A stretch of DNA of 64,000 nt from NCBI GenBank assembly GCA_035550655.1, contig DASZOU010000023.1, positions 1-64,000 on the forward strand, read 5' to 3'. Under the pieces are notes generated by a model that saw nothing but the letters and a program-made list of their open reading frames with translations, made no database searches and had not been told where the DNA came from. This DNA is from DASZTV01 sp035550655. Its GTDB lineage: Bacteria > Actinomycetota > Actinomycetes > JAFAQI01. Every line of letters starts with the position of its first letter. The first letter of the stretch is position 1. A program made the translations under genes and the position numbers. Shown piece by piece: positions 51,963 through 60,642 of the stretch.

Positions 51963-53783
51963 ATGCGAGCCGTTCGCCTCGGACTGACACTTGCCACGCT
52001 GCTGGTGACCGCCACCGTCCCCGTGATCAGCTCGACCGCGGCGGCTGCCGGAACCGCGGAGAAGCAGGGCTACATCCCGATGAAAGACGGGGTGAAGCTC
52101 GAGTACACCGTCGAGCTCCCGGCCCGGACCGGACGCTTCCCGGTCGCACTCGTGTACGACGGCTACTGCGAGGGAGCGGGGCCACTCACCTGCAACGACA
52201 CCCAGACCGCGCCGGCGCTCCTTCACGCGGGATTCGCGGTGCTCGGAGTCAGCATTCGCGGCACGAGCTGCTCGACCGGGCACTTCGACCCGATGACCGG
52301 CCAGGAGTGGCGGGACGGCGCCGCCGCCGTGGAGTGGGCCGCGCGGCAACCCTGGTCCACCGGACACGTCGGGATGTTCGGCGACTCGTTCCCGGGAATC
52401 ACCCAGCTCGGTGTCGCCGGACTGCGCCCGCCGCACCTTGACGCGATCGCACCGTTCCAGGTGACCACCGACGTCTACCGCGACGTCGGCTACCCCGGTG
52501 GGATCGCCAATGTCGCGTTCGGGGCGTTCTGGCCGCTGGTGGACCAGCCCAACGCGTCCTTCGGAAGCGGCACCCGGCAGACGGTGAAGGCGAAGGACGC
52601 GGGCTGCGCCCAGGCGCAGGCGGTCCACGCCGCGAACCTTGCGGCCGCGCACAACCTCTCCTTGCAGGGTCTGCTGCACCAGTACGACGGTGCCTGGTGG
52701 CAGGCAAGGGAGCCCGGCGCGAACAGCGCACGGATCGACATTCCCACCTTCGGTTGCGAGAGCTGGCAGGACGACGAAGTCGGCAGCCGCGGCTCGGCGT
52801 ACCTGAGCTCGCTCGATCCCGCGAAGACCTGGGTAGTTGCCAGCAACGGCTATCACGCAATGTGCGAGCTCTCTGCTCCCCGAATCGCCCGCGAGCTGGT
52901 CGCGTTCTTCAACCGGTTCGTCAAGGGCCGGCACAACGGCTTCGAGCACAACACGCCGCACATCCAGGTGTGGCATGACACGGCGGTCAAAGGCGGGGAC
53001 AACACACCCGGGTGGATCTCGCGCTACAGGTCGTTCGCGTCGATCCCGGTGCGGCCGGTCAGCTTGTATCTCCGGCACGAGGGCGCTCTGTCACTCAAAC
53101 CTCCGAGGGACAACGCCGCGACGAACAGCTACCTGTACCCAGGACCGTCGTTGGGCAACGAGGACGGCGTCGTCGCGGGCCAGCAGAACAAGCTGTGGAA
53201 GGTGCAGGAGCCAACTGGTGCATCGGTCGCGTACACAACGCCGCGGCTGACCCGCGACACAGAGTTCTTCGGATCCGGCTCGGCGAACCTGTGGGTCAGC
53301 TCCACTGCGCCGGACACCGATCTGCAGATCACGCTCACCGAGGTCCGCCCGGACGGCCAAGAGGTATACGTCGCGCGAGGCTGGCTGCGTGCCTCTCACC
53401 GGGCGCTCGCCCGGAAGCGTTCGACCACACTCGCACCGGTCCACACCGACCAGGAGTCAGACGCACGGTCACTGACGCCTGACCGGCCCACCTATCTGCG
53501 GGTTCAGCTCTGGCCGTTCGACTACGTCTTCCGCAAGGGCTCGCGGCTACGGCTGTGGATCGACGCCCCCACCGGGTTCACCGGCCTGTGGTCGTTCAAC
53601 TTCCTCAACAGTCCGGCCGTGAACACCGTGTACGCCGACGAGCGGCATCCCTCGGCCCTGGTCCTGGGGCATCTCATGGGCGGACGAGCCCGCGCCGGTC
53701 TCCCCGCCTGCGACACACTGCTCAACCAGCCGTGCCGGCCGAACCAGGCCCCGCTGCCGGCCGGATCGATGACGATTCGGTGA
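51963..53783 (+). CDS. Secreted CocE/NonD family serine hydrolase (X-Pro dipeptidyl-peptidase type)
   Basis: This 606-residue protein has a signal peptide (residues 1-30, LATLLVTATVPVISSTAAAAG). The alpha/beta-hydrolase domain begins YIPMKDGVKLEYTVELPA. The nucleophile is Ser142 in MFGDSFPG, and the His is probably in NGYHAMC near 298. The C-terminal jelly roll (about 375-600, GSANLWVSSTAPDTDLQITL, YLRVQLWPFDYVFRKGSRLRLWI) is typical of CocE/X-Pro peptidases. Substrates range from Xaa-Pro peptides to beta-lactam or ester groups. It lies 34 bp after the aldehyde dehydrogenase and is probably co-transcribed. Confidence 0.85.
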   Translation: MRAVRLGLTLATLLVTATVPVISSTAAAAGTAEKQGYIPMKDGVKLEYTVELPARTGRFPVALVYDGYCEGAGPLTCNDTQTAPALLHAGFAVLGVSIRGTSCSTGHFDPMTGQEWRDGAAAVEWAARQPWSTGHVGMFGDSFPGITQLGVAGLRPPHLDAIAPFQVTTDVYRDVGYPGGIANVAFGAFWPLVDQPNASFGSGTRQTVKAKDAGCAQAQAVHAANLAAAHNLSLQGLLHQYDGAWWQAREPGANSARIDIPTFGCESWQDDEVGSRGSAYLSSLDPAKTWVVASNGYHAMCELSAPRIARELVAFFNRFVKGRHNGFEHNTPHIQVWHDTAVKGGDNTPGWISRYRSFASIPVRPVSLYLRHEGALSLKPPRDNAATNSYLYPGPSLGNEDGVVAGQQNKLWKVQEPTGASVAYTTPRLTRDTEFFGSGSANLWVSSTAPDTDLQITLTEVRPDGQEVYVARGWLRASHRALARKRSTTLAPVHTDQESDARSLTPDRPTYLRVQLWPFDYVFRKGSRLRLWIDAPTGFTGLWSFNFLNSPAVNTVYADERHPSALVLGHLMGGRARAGLPACDTLLNQPCRPNQAPLPAGSMTIR

Positions 53784-53795
53784 ACCGGCACCGGC

Positions 53796-54611
53796 CTACT
53801 GCACGGCGGACCCGTGGTGCGGCGGGCGCATCTCCACCTCCGAGGCAAGACCGACCACCGTCGCGATGCCGACCGGCCCGAACCGGTCCACCATCACCGC
53901 CGAACCCACCGACACCCCGTCTGCTTCCTGGCGGTCACGCGCGGCCATGCCGAGCATCGTCCCCTGCGGCTCACGGCTGAGCAGCAGGGTGACGTCGGAG
54001 TTGACGAACTGCAGACCCTCGCTCCCCCAGTTCGTCAACGGGTTGGCGACGTCCGCGACCGCGGCGGCCCGCACGAACGGCGACGTCGGCTCGCCGTCGA
54101 CCAGCTGGGCGTCGAAGTCGTACCAGACGAACTTCTCCTGGCTGGCGTCCCGCCAGGGTTCAAAGTCCGCAGCAGGCTGCGCGAGGCGCCCGACATAGGG
54201 CTTGGGGCCAAAGAGCGGCGTCTCCTCGGGCGCCGGCGGCGCCGGCATCGTCACCGCGGGTGACCAGACGTCGCCGGTCGGCGGCTTCGAGCGCCGGGCG
54301 AACACCGCCCGGCCGTGGGCGACGTTGCGCCCTCCCTGGGTGATCGTCACGTCGACCATCCGCAGCCGGCGGCCTTCACGCAGCACGCTCGACTCGACGC
54401 GGAGCTCGTCCATCGTGGCCATCCGCACCATGTCGACGGTCAGCCGGGTGCCGACGAAGTCCGCATCGCCGCCCGCCTGCTCGGCCCCGTAGCCCACCAG
54501 ACCCGCCACCACGAGCCCGCTGACCGTGGTCGGACCCCAAGGACCTACCGCAGCGGCGTTCGGCACGAAGCGGTCCCCCGACCGGGTCAGGAAGGTACGC
54601 CGATCTGTCAC
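53796..54611 (-). CDS. Thioesterase-like double hotdog protein
   Basis: This 271-residue protein starts at GTG 54611. The N-terminal half has NAAAVGPWGPTTVSGLVVAGLVGYGAE and TVDMVRMATMDELRVESSVLREGRRLRMVDVTITQGGRNVAHGRAVFA, a TesB-like hotdog with the conserved drive-strand pattern. The second half is a weaker hotdog copy (ANPLTNWGSEGLQFVNSDVTLLL). Acyl-CoA thioesterase or enoyl hydratase-like roles are usual. It stands divergent from the P450 gene with an 83-bp gap, which may link both to lipid or steroid metabolism, but this is only context. Confidence 0.7.
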   Translation of the reverse strand: MTDRRTFLTRSGDRFVPNAAAVGPWGPTTVSGLVVAGLVGYGAEQAGGDADFVGTRLTVDMVRMATMDELRVESSVLREGRRLRMVDVTITQGGRNVAHGRAVFARRSKPPTGDVWSPAVTMPAPPAPEETPLFGPKPYVGRLAQPAADFEPWRDASQEKFVWYDFDAQLVDGEPTSPFVRAAAVADVANPLTNWGSEGLQFVNSDVTLLLSREPQGTMLGMAARDRQEADGVSVGSAVMVDRFGPVGIATVVGLASEVEMRPPHHGSAVQ

Positions 54612-54694
54612 CCGCCCATCCTGCCGCGCGGCGCGCCGAGCCCCGCCGCGGACCCTAGGTGACGCGGGCGTCATAGAACGTGTACAAGTGATGG

Positions 54695-55924
54695 GTGACA
54701 GATGTGACCCAGGACGCCATCCCCGAAGCCAGCCTGGGCGAGCGGCAGGCCACCGACGACATGACGTCGCTACTGGACTTCTCGGCACCGCACTCCCGGT
54801 TCCGCAGCCTCACCGAGTCCGGCGGCTTCCTCGTGCCGATGGAAGGCATGGCGATGCAGTTCGATCGGGAGACGATCGAATACGTCCTGCACCACCCCGA
54901 GCTGTTCTCCTCGCGGATCGACCTCGGCCTCGGCAACGTGCGCCCGCTCATCCCGCTCAACGTCGACCCGCCGCAGCACTCGAACTACCGGCGACTGCTC
55001 GACCCGCTGTTCTCCCCGAAGAAAATGGCGGCCTACGAGCCCGACATCGCTCGCCGCGCCAACGCGCTCATCGACACGTTCATCGACAACGGAAGCTGCA
55101 ACTTCTCCGACGACTTCGCCGACGTGCTTCCCAGCACAGTCTTCCTCGACCTGACCGGCCTGCCGCAGGAGCGGCTCGAGGAGTTCCTGCACCTGCGCGA
55201 CGGGATCTTGCACCCCGAGAAGCACGATGAGCTCGCGGCGTTCGACCCCGAGGTGCGCACTCGCGTGCTGTACGGCACCGGCGAGAAGATCTACGCGCTG
55301 TTCACCCAGCTCATCGACGAGCGCCGCAAGCAGCCGGGCGACGACGTCATCTCGGAGTTCCTCGCGGCCGAGGTCGACGGCGAGCGGCTAACTCACGAGG
55401 ACATCCTCGACATCCTCTTCCTGTTCCTGATCGCCGGCCTCGACACCGTCAGCGACACCCTCACGTGCATGTACGCCTTCCTCGCGCAGAACCCGGACCA
55501 CCGCAAGCAGCTGGTCAACGAGCCCGACTGCATCGACAACGCGGTCGAGGAGATGCTGCGGTGGGAGGCACCGGTCCCGTTCTCCTCGCCGCGATCGGCG
55601 ACCCAGGACGTGACCCTGCCCAACGGCTGCCCGGTCACGGCCGGCTCGATGGTGCTGTGCGCATACGGGTCGGCCAACGTCGACCCGACGGAGTACCCGG
55701 ACGCCCACGACGTCCGGTTCGACCGGACGCGCAACCGTCACATCACCTTCGGTATGGGCCCGCACCGCTGCCTCGGCTCCCACCTCGCCCGCCGCGAGCT
55801 ACGGGTCGCGCTGCGCGAGTGGCACAACCGCATCCCGGAGTACTGGATCACGCCGGGCCACGAGGACCTCGTGTACCCGCCCGGCCTGCGCCACGTGAAA
55901 GACCTGATGCTCACCTGGAAGTAG
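54695..55924 (+). CDS. Cytochrome P450
   Basis: The 409-residue P450 starts at GTG 54695. The I-helix oxygen motif is FLIAGLDTVSDTL near 247. EEMLRWEAPV is the K-helix ExxR, and the haem loop is FGMGPHRCLGSHLARRE with axial Cys359. Length and lack of membrane anchor are normal for soluble bacterial P450s, which need ferredoxin and reductase. No redox partner is next to it. The substrate is unknown; steroid or terpenoid-type CYPs are common in these genomes. Confidence 0.94.
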   Translation: MTDVTQDAIPEASLGERQATDDMTSLLDFSAPHSRFRSLTESGGFLVPMEGMAMQFDRETIEYVLHHPELFSSRIDLGLGNVRPLIPLNVDPPQHSNYRRLLDPLFSPKKMAAYEPDIARRANALIDTFIDNGSCNFSDDFADVLPSTVFLDLTGLPQERLEEFLHLRDGILHPEKHDELAAFDPEVRTRVLYGTGEKIYALFTQLIDERRKQPGDDVISEFLAAEVDGERLTHEDILDILFLFLIAGLDTVSDTLTCMYAFLAQNPDHRKQLVNEPDCIDNAVEEMLRWEAPVPFSSPRSATQDVTLPNGCPVTAGSMVLCAYGSANVDPTEYPDAHDVRFDRTRNRHITFGMGPHRCLGSHLARRELRVALREWHNRIPEYWITPGHEDLVYPPGLRHVKDLMLTWK

Positions 55925-56026
55925 GCGGGACCTTCGTCGGTCGAGTCGCGACGAAAGACCGTCGTCACGCTGCACCCCCGCCGGAGACGGTGCACTCATG
56001 CGAGTCGACCGGCGCTGGCCGCGACC

Positions 56027-57409
56027 ATGAGCGGGAGCCTCGACTTCCTAGGCGCCGCCGACTGCGTCACCGGAAGCCGGTTCCTCATCCGCTCAGGCGG
56101 CGTGGCGCTTCTCGTCGACTGTGGGCTGTTCCAAGGGCTTCGCGAGCTGCGGCGCCGCAACTGGGACCCGTTCCCCGTGCCGCCCGACAGCATCGACGTC
56201 GTCGCAGTCAGCCACGCGCATCTCGACCACACCGGGTATCTCCCGGCGCTGGTGCGTGACGGCTTCGCCGGCTCGATCCTCACCACCGAGTACACCGCGC
56301 GACTCGCCGAGATCGTGCTCCACGACAGCGCCCACCTGTTGATGGAGGACACAGAGCACGCGACCAAGCACGGTTACTCCAGGCACGCAGCCCCGCGGCC
56401 GCTCTACACCGACGCCGATGTCACGGCGGCCGTCCGACACTTCCGCACCGTCGACTACTCGACCCCCACCGAGGTCGGCAACGGATTAGCGGTGACGCTC
56501 CGCCCAGCCGGCCACATCCTCGGCTCGGCGACGGTGCACGTCACCTCGGCGGGGGGCTCGGTGCTGTTCAGCGGCGACCTGGGCCGCGCGCACCACCCGC
56601 TTCTGGAAGCGCCGGCACCACCGCCAGAATCCGACGTCATCGTCGTGGAGTCGACGTACGGCAACCGCAAGCACCCGGCGGTCGACCCAGCCGACGCCCT
56701 CGCCGACGCGGTCAACCGAACCGTACGTCGTGGCGGGAGCGTCGTGATCCCCGCGTTCGCGGTCGACCGGACCGAGGTCATCCTCTGCAGCCTGCGCGAG
56801 CTACGGGATCGCGGCGACATCCCTGATGTCCCGATCTACGTCGACAGCCCAATGGCCCTCGACGCTCTCGCGATCTACCGCGACGCAATCCGCAGGCACG
56901 CGCCCGGCGTGCGCGGCGACCTCGATGCCGACGCCGATCCCTTCGACCGCGCGCACATCAACGAGCTCCGGTCAGTGTCGGAGTCGAAGAGCCTCAACGA
57001 TCCGCAGTGGCCGTGCATCATCATCTCCGCGTCCGGCATGGTGTCGGGTGGCCGCGTGCTGCATCACCTCGCCGGACTGCTCCCCCGGCAGCAGAACACG
57101 GTCGTCCTCGTCGGCTACCAGGCGATCGGCACGCGTGGTCGCCAGCTGCTCGACGGCGCGCGGGCGATCAAGATCCACGGCGGATATGTGGCGGTTCGCG
57201 CAGAGATCGTCGACGTGCCGATGTTCTCGGTCCACGCAGACGCGGAAGAGATCCTGGCCTGGCTCGGGCAGGCTCCCCGCGCGCCGCACACCTGCTACGT
57301 CGTCCACGGCGAGCCGGCAGCGGCAGCGACTCTGCAGGCCAGGATCTGTGACGAGCTCGGATGGACGGCGGCGGTGCCGCGGCTCGGCGAGCGCGTCCGC
57401 CTGACCTGA
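56027..57409 (+). CDS. Metallo-beta-lactamase / beta-CASP RNA-specificity hydrolase
   Basis: This 460-residue protein has MBL motif 2 as SHAHLDHTG near residue 64, GHILGSATVHV near 162, and GDLGR as the metal-binding Asp. The beta-CASP cap is at about 210-360, then SASGMVSGGR (motif B region) and FSVHADAEEI (motif C) near 405, as in CPSF73- and YsH1-like RNases. It is neither RNase J (no long C-terminal domain) nor RNase Z. Such single-copy actinobacterial proteins often sit with stress genes. An RNA endo- or exonuclease role is likely. Confidence 0.87.
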   Translation: MSGSLDFLGAADCVTGSRFLIRSGGVALLVDCGLFQGLRELRRRNWDPFPVPPDSIDVVAVSHAHLDHTGYLPALVRDGFAGSILTTEYTARLAEIVLHDSAHLLMEDTEHATKHGYSRHAAPRPLYTDADVTAAVRHFRTVDYSTPTEVGNGLAVTLRPAGHILGSATVHVTSAGGSVLFSGDLGRAHHPLLEAPAPPPESDVIVVESTYGNRKHPAVDPADALADAVNRTVRRGGSVVIPAFAVDRTEVILCSLRELRDRGDIPDVPIYVDSPMALDALAIYRDAIRRHAPGVRGDLDADADPFDRAHINELRSVSESKSLNDPQWPCIIISASGMVSGGRVLHHLAGLLPRQQNTVVLVGYQAIGTRGRQLLDGARAIKIHGGYVAVRAEIVDVPMFSVHADAEEILAWLGQAPRAPHTCYVVHGEPAAAATLQARICDELGWTAAVPRLGERVRLT

Positions 57410-57539
57410 CTCCCCCCGCCCAGCACCGAGATTGGGGCCGCGCGACGCCCTGCGTCAGGTCCTTCGGCTCTACTGCCTCGCGGCCGGCATGGCATTCGAT
57501 CGAGGCAGCGGGGCAATCGGATGAAAGGCGGATGGCGGC

Positions 57540-59420
57540 ATGGAGGAGTCGACCAAGCCTCCCGCCGAACCCCCTCGGATCACACGACGGGCGAAGGCAT
57601 CACTCTGGATCGCGGCGGCGGTGCTCGTGGGCATCGATCTGCTCGCGACCTTCGGCTTGCACTCGACCTCGAGCCGGCTGAGCTACTCGACTTTCCTGTC
57701 GCGTGCCGACGCGCATCAAGTCGCCAGCCTGACCATCCAGTCGAACGGCTCCGCCTCCGGAAAGCTGGCCGACGGCACCACCTTCTCGACGACGGTGCCG
57801 GTGGATCTCGCCGGACCGGACCTGATCACTCAGCTGCGCGCGGACGGGGTGGATGTCAGCGCGAGCGCGTCCTCGTCGTCGAGTTGGACCTCGACGCTGC
57901 TGGGGTGGCTGTTCCTCCTCGCACCGATCGCCTTGATCGTGTGGTGGATCCGGTCAGCAGGGCGGCGAGGCGCTGGCCTGCTTGGCGCGGGCGCGATCAC
58001 CAAGTCGCGCGCAAAGGTGTTCGACGCGGAGCACCCACGCTCCACCTTCGACGACGTCGCGGGGTACGCCGGGGTGAAGGCGGAGGTCTCCGAGATCGTC
58101 GACTTCCTGCGCCAGCCCGACCGGTACGCCCGGGCGGGAGCGGTGGCACCGCGCGGCGTACTGATGCTCGGACCGCCGGGTACCGGAAAGACCCTCATCG
58201 CTCGAGCGGTTGCCGGCGAGGCGGGGGTGCCGTTCTTCTCTGTCACCGGCTCGAGCTTCGTGGAGATGTTCGTGGGCGTCGGCGCGGCGCGGGTGAGAGA
58301 CCTGTTCGAGGTCGCCCGAAAGAACGCTCCCTCGATTGTGTTCGTCGACGAGATCGACGCCATCGGGCAGCGCAGAGCGGGCAGCGGAGCCGTCGTCTCG
58401 AACGATGAGCGCGAACAGACGCTGAATCAGCTGCTCGCCGAGATGGATGGATTCGATCCGTCCGACGGCGTCGTCGTACTCGCCGCGACCAACCGCCCTG
58501 AGGTCCTCGACCTCGCGCTCGTGCGACCCGGCCGGTTCGACCGGCAGATCACGGTCCCGCTACCCACACAGAGCGATCGGCTCGCGATCCTCGAGGTCCA
58601 TTGCCGCAGCAAGTCCCTCGCGGACGACGTGGACCTCGAGGTCGTCGCCCGCGCCACGCCGGGGTTCAGCGGCGCGGATCTGGCGAACCTCGCCAACGAA
58701 GCCGCGATCGCGGCCGCCCGCGACAATCGCACGACACTGTCCAGCACCGACTTCGCCGAGGCCCGGGACCGCATCACGCTGGGCCGCCGCGACGGCAGCA
58801 ACGTCCTCCTCGCCGATGAGAAGTACGCCGTCGCGACCCACGAGTCCGGGCATGCGCTGGTCGCCGCGCTGCTACCCCACGCCGACCCGGTGGAGAAGGT
58901 GACGATCCTTCCTGCCGGCCAGGCGCTCGGTGTGACGCAGCAGCTACCGATCGCCGAGCGCCACCTCTACTCGGAGAGCTACCTGCGTGACGCGCTCGCG
59001 GTGCGCCTCGGCGGCCGAGCAGCTGAGCTCGTGGCGTTGGGTGAGGCATCGACCGGCGCCGCAAACGATCTCGAGCAGGCGACCGACCTAGCCCTCAAGA
59101 TGGTCCGGGAGTTCGGCTTGTCCGCCCGGCTCGGACCGGTCGGCTATCCGGCCGGCGGCTCGGTCTTCCTGGGCGGATCCTCCTCGCCGTGGTCGAGCCG
59201 GCCGTTCGCGGAACAGACCCAAGCCGCGATCGACGACGAAGTGGCGCGCCTGCTCCGGGAAGCCGAGCACACGGCGGTCACCGTCCTCGAGTCGCACCGC
59301 GAGGAGCTTCGCGCGCTGACCGACCTGCTGATGGAGCGCGAGACCGTTGACGGATCGGTCATCAGTGATCTGCTTCGCTCACGTGTGACGCGGGGCGCCA
59401 CGGGTACCGCTGCTGTATGA
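57540..59420 (+). CDS. ftsH: FtsH-type membrane AAA+ zinc protease
   Basis: This 626-residue protease has two N-terminal helices at about 22-42 and 120-140 with a short periplasmic domain. AAA motifs are Walker A GPPGTGKT near 212, Walker B IVFVDEIDAI near 265, and the pore FVGVG near 245. SRH is at ATNRPEVLDLALVRPGRFDRQ. The zinc motif HESGH is near 437, and the third zinc ligand Asp lies in ANDLEQATDLA. It is shorter than the main actinobacterial FtsH (about 650-750) because the C-terminal tail is brief, so it may be a second copy. It is coupled (4-bp overlap) to a small membrane gene. Confidence 0.92.
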   Translation: MEESTKPPAEPPRITRRAKASLWIAAAVLVGIDLLATFGLHSTSSRLSYSTFLSRADAHQVASLTIQSNGSASGKLADGTTFSTTVPVDLAGPDLITQLRADGVDVSASASSSSSWTSTLLGWLFLLAPIALIVWWIRSAGRRGAGLLGAGAITKSRAKVFDAEHPRSTFDDVAGYAGVKAEVSEIVDFLRQPDRYARAGAVAPRGVLMLGPPGTGKTLIARAVAGEAGVPFFSVTGSSFVEMFVGVGAARVRDLFEVARKNAPSIVFVDEIDAIGQRRAGSGAVVSNDEREQTLNQLLAEMDGFDPSDGVVVLAATNRPEVLDLALVRPGRFDRQITVPLPTQSDRLAILEVHCRSKSLADDVDLEVVARATPGFSGADLANLANEAAIAAARDNRTTLSSTDFAEARDRITLGRRDGSNVLLADEKYAVATHESGHALVAALLPHADPVEKVTILPAGQALGVTQQLPIAERHLYSESYLRDALAVRLGGRAAELVALGEASTGAANDLEQATDLALKMVREFGLSARLGPVGYPAGGSVFLGGSSSPWSSRPFAEQTQAAIDDEVARLLREAEHTAVTVLESHREELRALTDLLMERETVDGSVISDLLRSRVTRGATGTAAV

Positions 59421-59692
59421 GCGAAGCAATGAGTGACGCGCTGTCCAGCATCCGCGAGCATGCGCCTTCCATTCCTTCGGCCAAGGACGCGAAAGAAGCG
59501 CTGCGGTCGCACCTCCCGTCCGTGGACGCCTCGGCCATTGCCGACCGGCTGCCGAAGCCCCGGAGCAAGCGCAAGGTCATCGCGGCGCTGATCGGCGCGC
59601 TGGCGGGCGTGGCCGCAGTGGCGAGCTACCTGCGCCGCCGAAACGACGCGCCCGCCGCGAGCCTGTACACGCCTCCGTTACCGAAGCCATAG
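59417..59692 (+). CDS. 91-residue membrane-associated protein coupled to ftsH
   Basis: ATG 59417 overlaps the ftsH stop (ATGA). The product has a Ser/Ala-rich helical N-terminus (REHAPSIPSAKDAKEALRSHL), a single helix at about 53-72 (VIAALIGALAGVAAVASYL) and a Pro-rich tail ending LYTPPLPKP. It is probably a membrane-anchored partner or adaptor of the FtsH copy. The tight coupling supports this, but the sequence gives no direct function. No homologous family is known to me. Confidence 0.7.
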   Translation: MSEAMSDALSSIREHAPSIPSAKDAKEALRSHLPSVDASAIADRLPKPRSKRKVIAALIGALAGVAAVASYLRRRNDAPAASLYTPPLPKP

Positions 59693-59694
59693 TC

Positions 59695-59745
59695 CTTCAG
59701 GAGCGCTAGTGCTTCAGGAGCGGTAGCGCTTCAGGCCACTAGGCG
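59695..59745. repeat. Three 17-nt tandem repeats between convergent genes
   Basis: CTTCAGGAGCGCTAGTG, CTTCAGGAGCGGTAGCG and CTTCAGGCCACTAGGCG follow each other at 59695, 59712 and 59729; the third is diverged after CTTCAGG. AGCGCTA at 59702-59708 can pair with TAGCGCT at 59724-59730. The position between two gene ends suggests a bidirectional terminator that has expanded by slippage. Confidence 0.6.
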
Positions 59746-59963
59746 AGCGATGAGCTCCAGCGCTCGCTCGCCTGCTGGCGCGGGTTGCCGATGTGCCAGC
59801 CACCGCAGCGACGGCAGAAGTGCGCGGCGAGCATGAAGTCCTCGTCGAAATGACGTCGGCGCGCCATCGCGTACCAAGCCTGCCGGTCGGCTTCGGTGTA
59901 GGTGTCGAAGCGCTGCCGGCCGTCGCAGGTCTCGAGGGTGACGTGGGAAGTGGTGGTACTCAC
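59739..59963 (-). CDS. Short CRRC-GWH zinc-ribbon-like protein, copy 1
   Basis: GTG 59963 opens a 74-residue protein. After a variable Thr/Ser-rich start the core is GRQRFDTYTEADRQAWYAM, ARRRHFDEDFMLAAHFCRRC, GGWHIGNP, and a Trp/Ser tail. The Cys-x-x-Cys plus His pattern could bind zinc. The same core, about 85 percent identical in DNA, is repeated at 60643 as the C-terminus of a beta-lactamase-like lipoprotein. The two copies flank the PfpI gene. The core resembles small uncharacterised actinobacterial proteins. Function is unknown. Confidence 0.7.
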   Translation of the reverse strand: MSTTTSHVTLETCDGRQRFDTYTEADRQAWYAMARRRHFDEDFMLAAHFCRRCGGWHIGNPRQQASERWSSSLA

Positions 59964-60006
59964 GCGTAGTTGATGCCCCGCCGGAAGATCGTTACGCCCC
60001 GGCGAC

Positions 60007-60564
60007 CTATCTGGTCCCCAGCTGCTCCACGAGCTCGTCACAGAACGCCTTCAGGTCGTCAGGCTTGCGCGAGGAGATCAGCACGTTCGGCCCGCCCGTG
60101 CACACCGCCACCTCCTCATCGATCCAGTCCGCCCCGGCGTTGCGCAGGTCAGTCTTTACGCTCGGCCAGCTCGTGATGCGCCGGCCACGAACGACGTCGG
60201 CCTCCACAAGCGTCCAAGGTCCGTGGCAGATCACCGCCACCGGCTTGCCCGCGTCGAAGAAGCCCTTGGCGAACCGGACCGCGTCAGTGCTCATCCGCAG
60301 CTGGTCGGGGTTCGCCACCCCACCCGGAAGGACCAGCGCGTCGTAGTCGTCGACGCGTGCATCGGTGACCGCAACGTCGACCGGAAACGAGTCAGCCTTG
60401 TCCAGATGGTTGAACGCCTGGGTCTCCCCCGCCTCGGGAGCGACCAGGCGTGGGGTCGCGCCGGCCTGCTCGACCGCCTTCCACGGTTCGGTGAGCTCGA
60501 CCTGCTCGACGCCTTCGTTCGCGACCAGAAAGGCCACGGTCTTGCCCGCCAGTGTGTTCGCCAT
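60007..60564 (-). CDS. DJ-1/PfpI-family protein (YhbO-like)
   Basis: This 185-residue protein starts at ATG 60564, with GGGAGACGAC upstream; an earlier in-frame ATG gives four more residues. The nucleophile elbow is VICHGPWTL (Cys at about 110), Glu in ANEGVEQVEL contacts it, and LVLPGGVANPDQLR is the family strand. It is of the PfpI/YhbO type, linked to stress defence or glyoxalase/deglycase-like activity. It is single, between the two CRRC-GWH copies, all on the minus strand. Confidence 0.88.
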   Translation of the reverse strand: MANTLAGKTVAFLVANEGVEQVELTEPWKAVEQAGATPRLVAPEAGETQAFNHLDKADSFPVDVAVTDARVDDYDALVLPGGVANPDQLRMSTDAVRFAKGFFDAGKPVAVICHGPWTLVEADVVRGRRITSWPSVKTDLRNAGADWIDEEVAVCTGGPNVLISSRKPDDLKAFCDELVEQLGTR

Positions 60565-60642
60565 GTCGTCTCCCACTCGTTCAGTCTGGTGGGGACTTCC
60601 CAGCGCGGGGAGGCGTATGCGCAGCCGGCGGCGGGCATTCGG

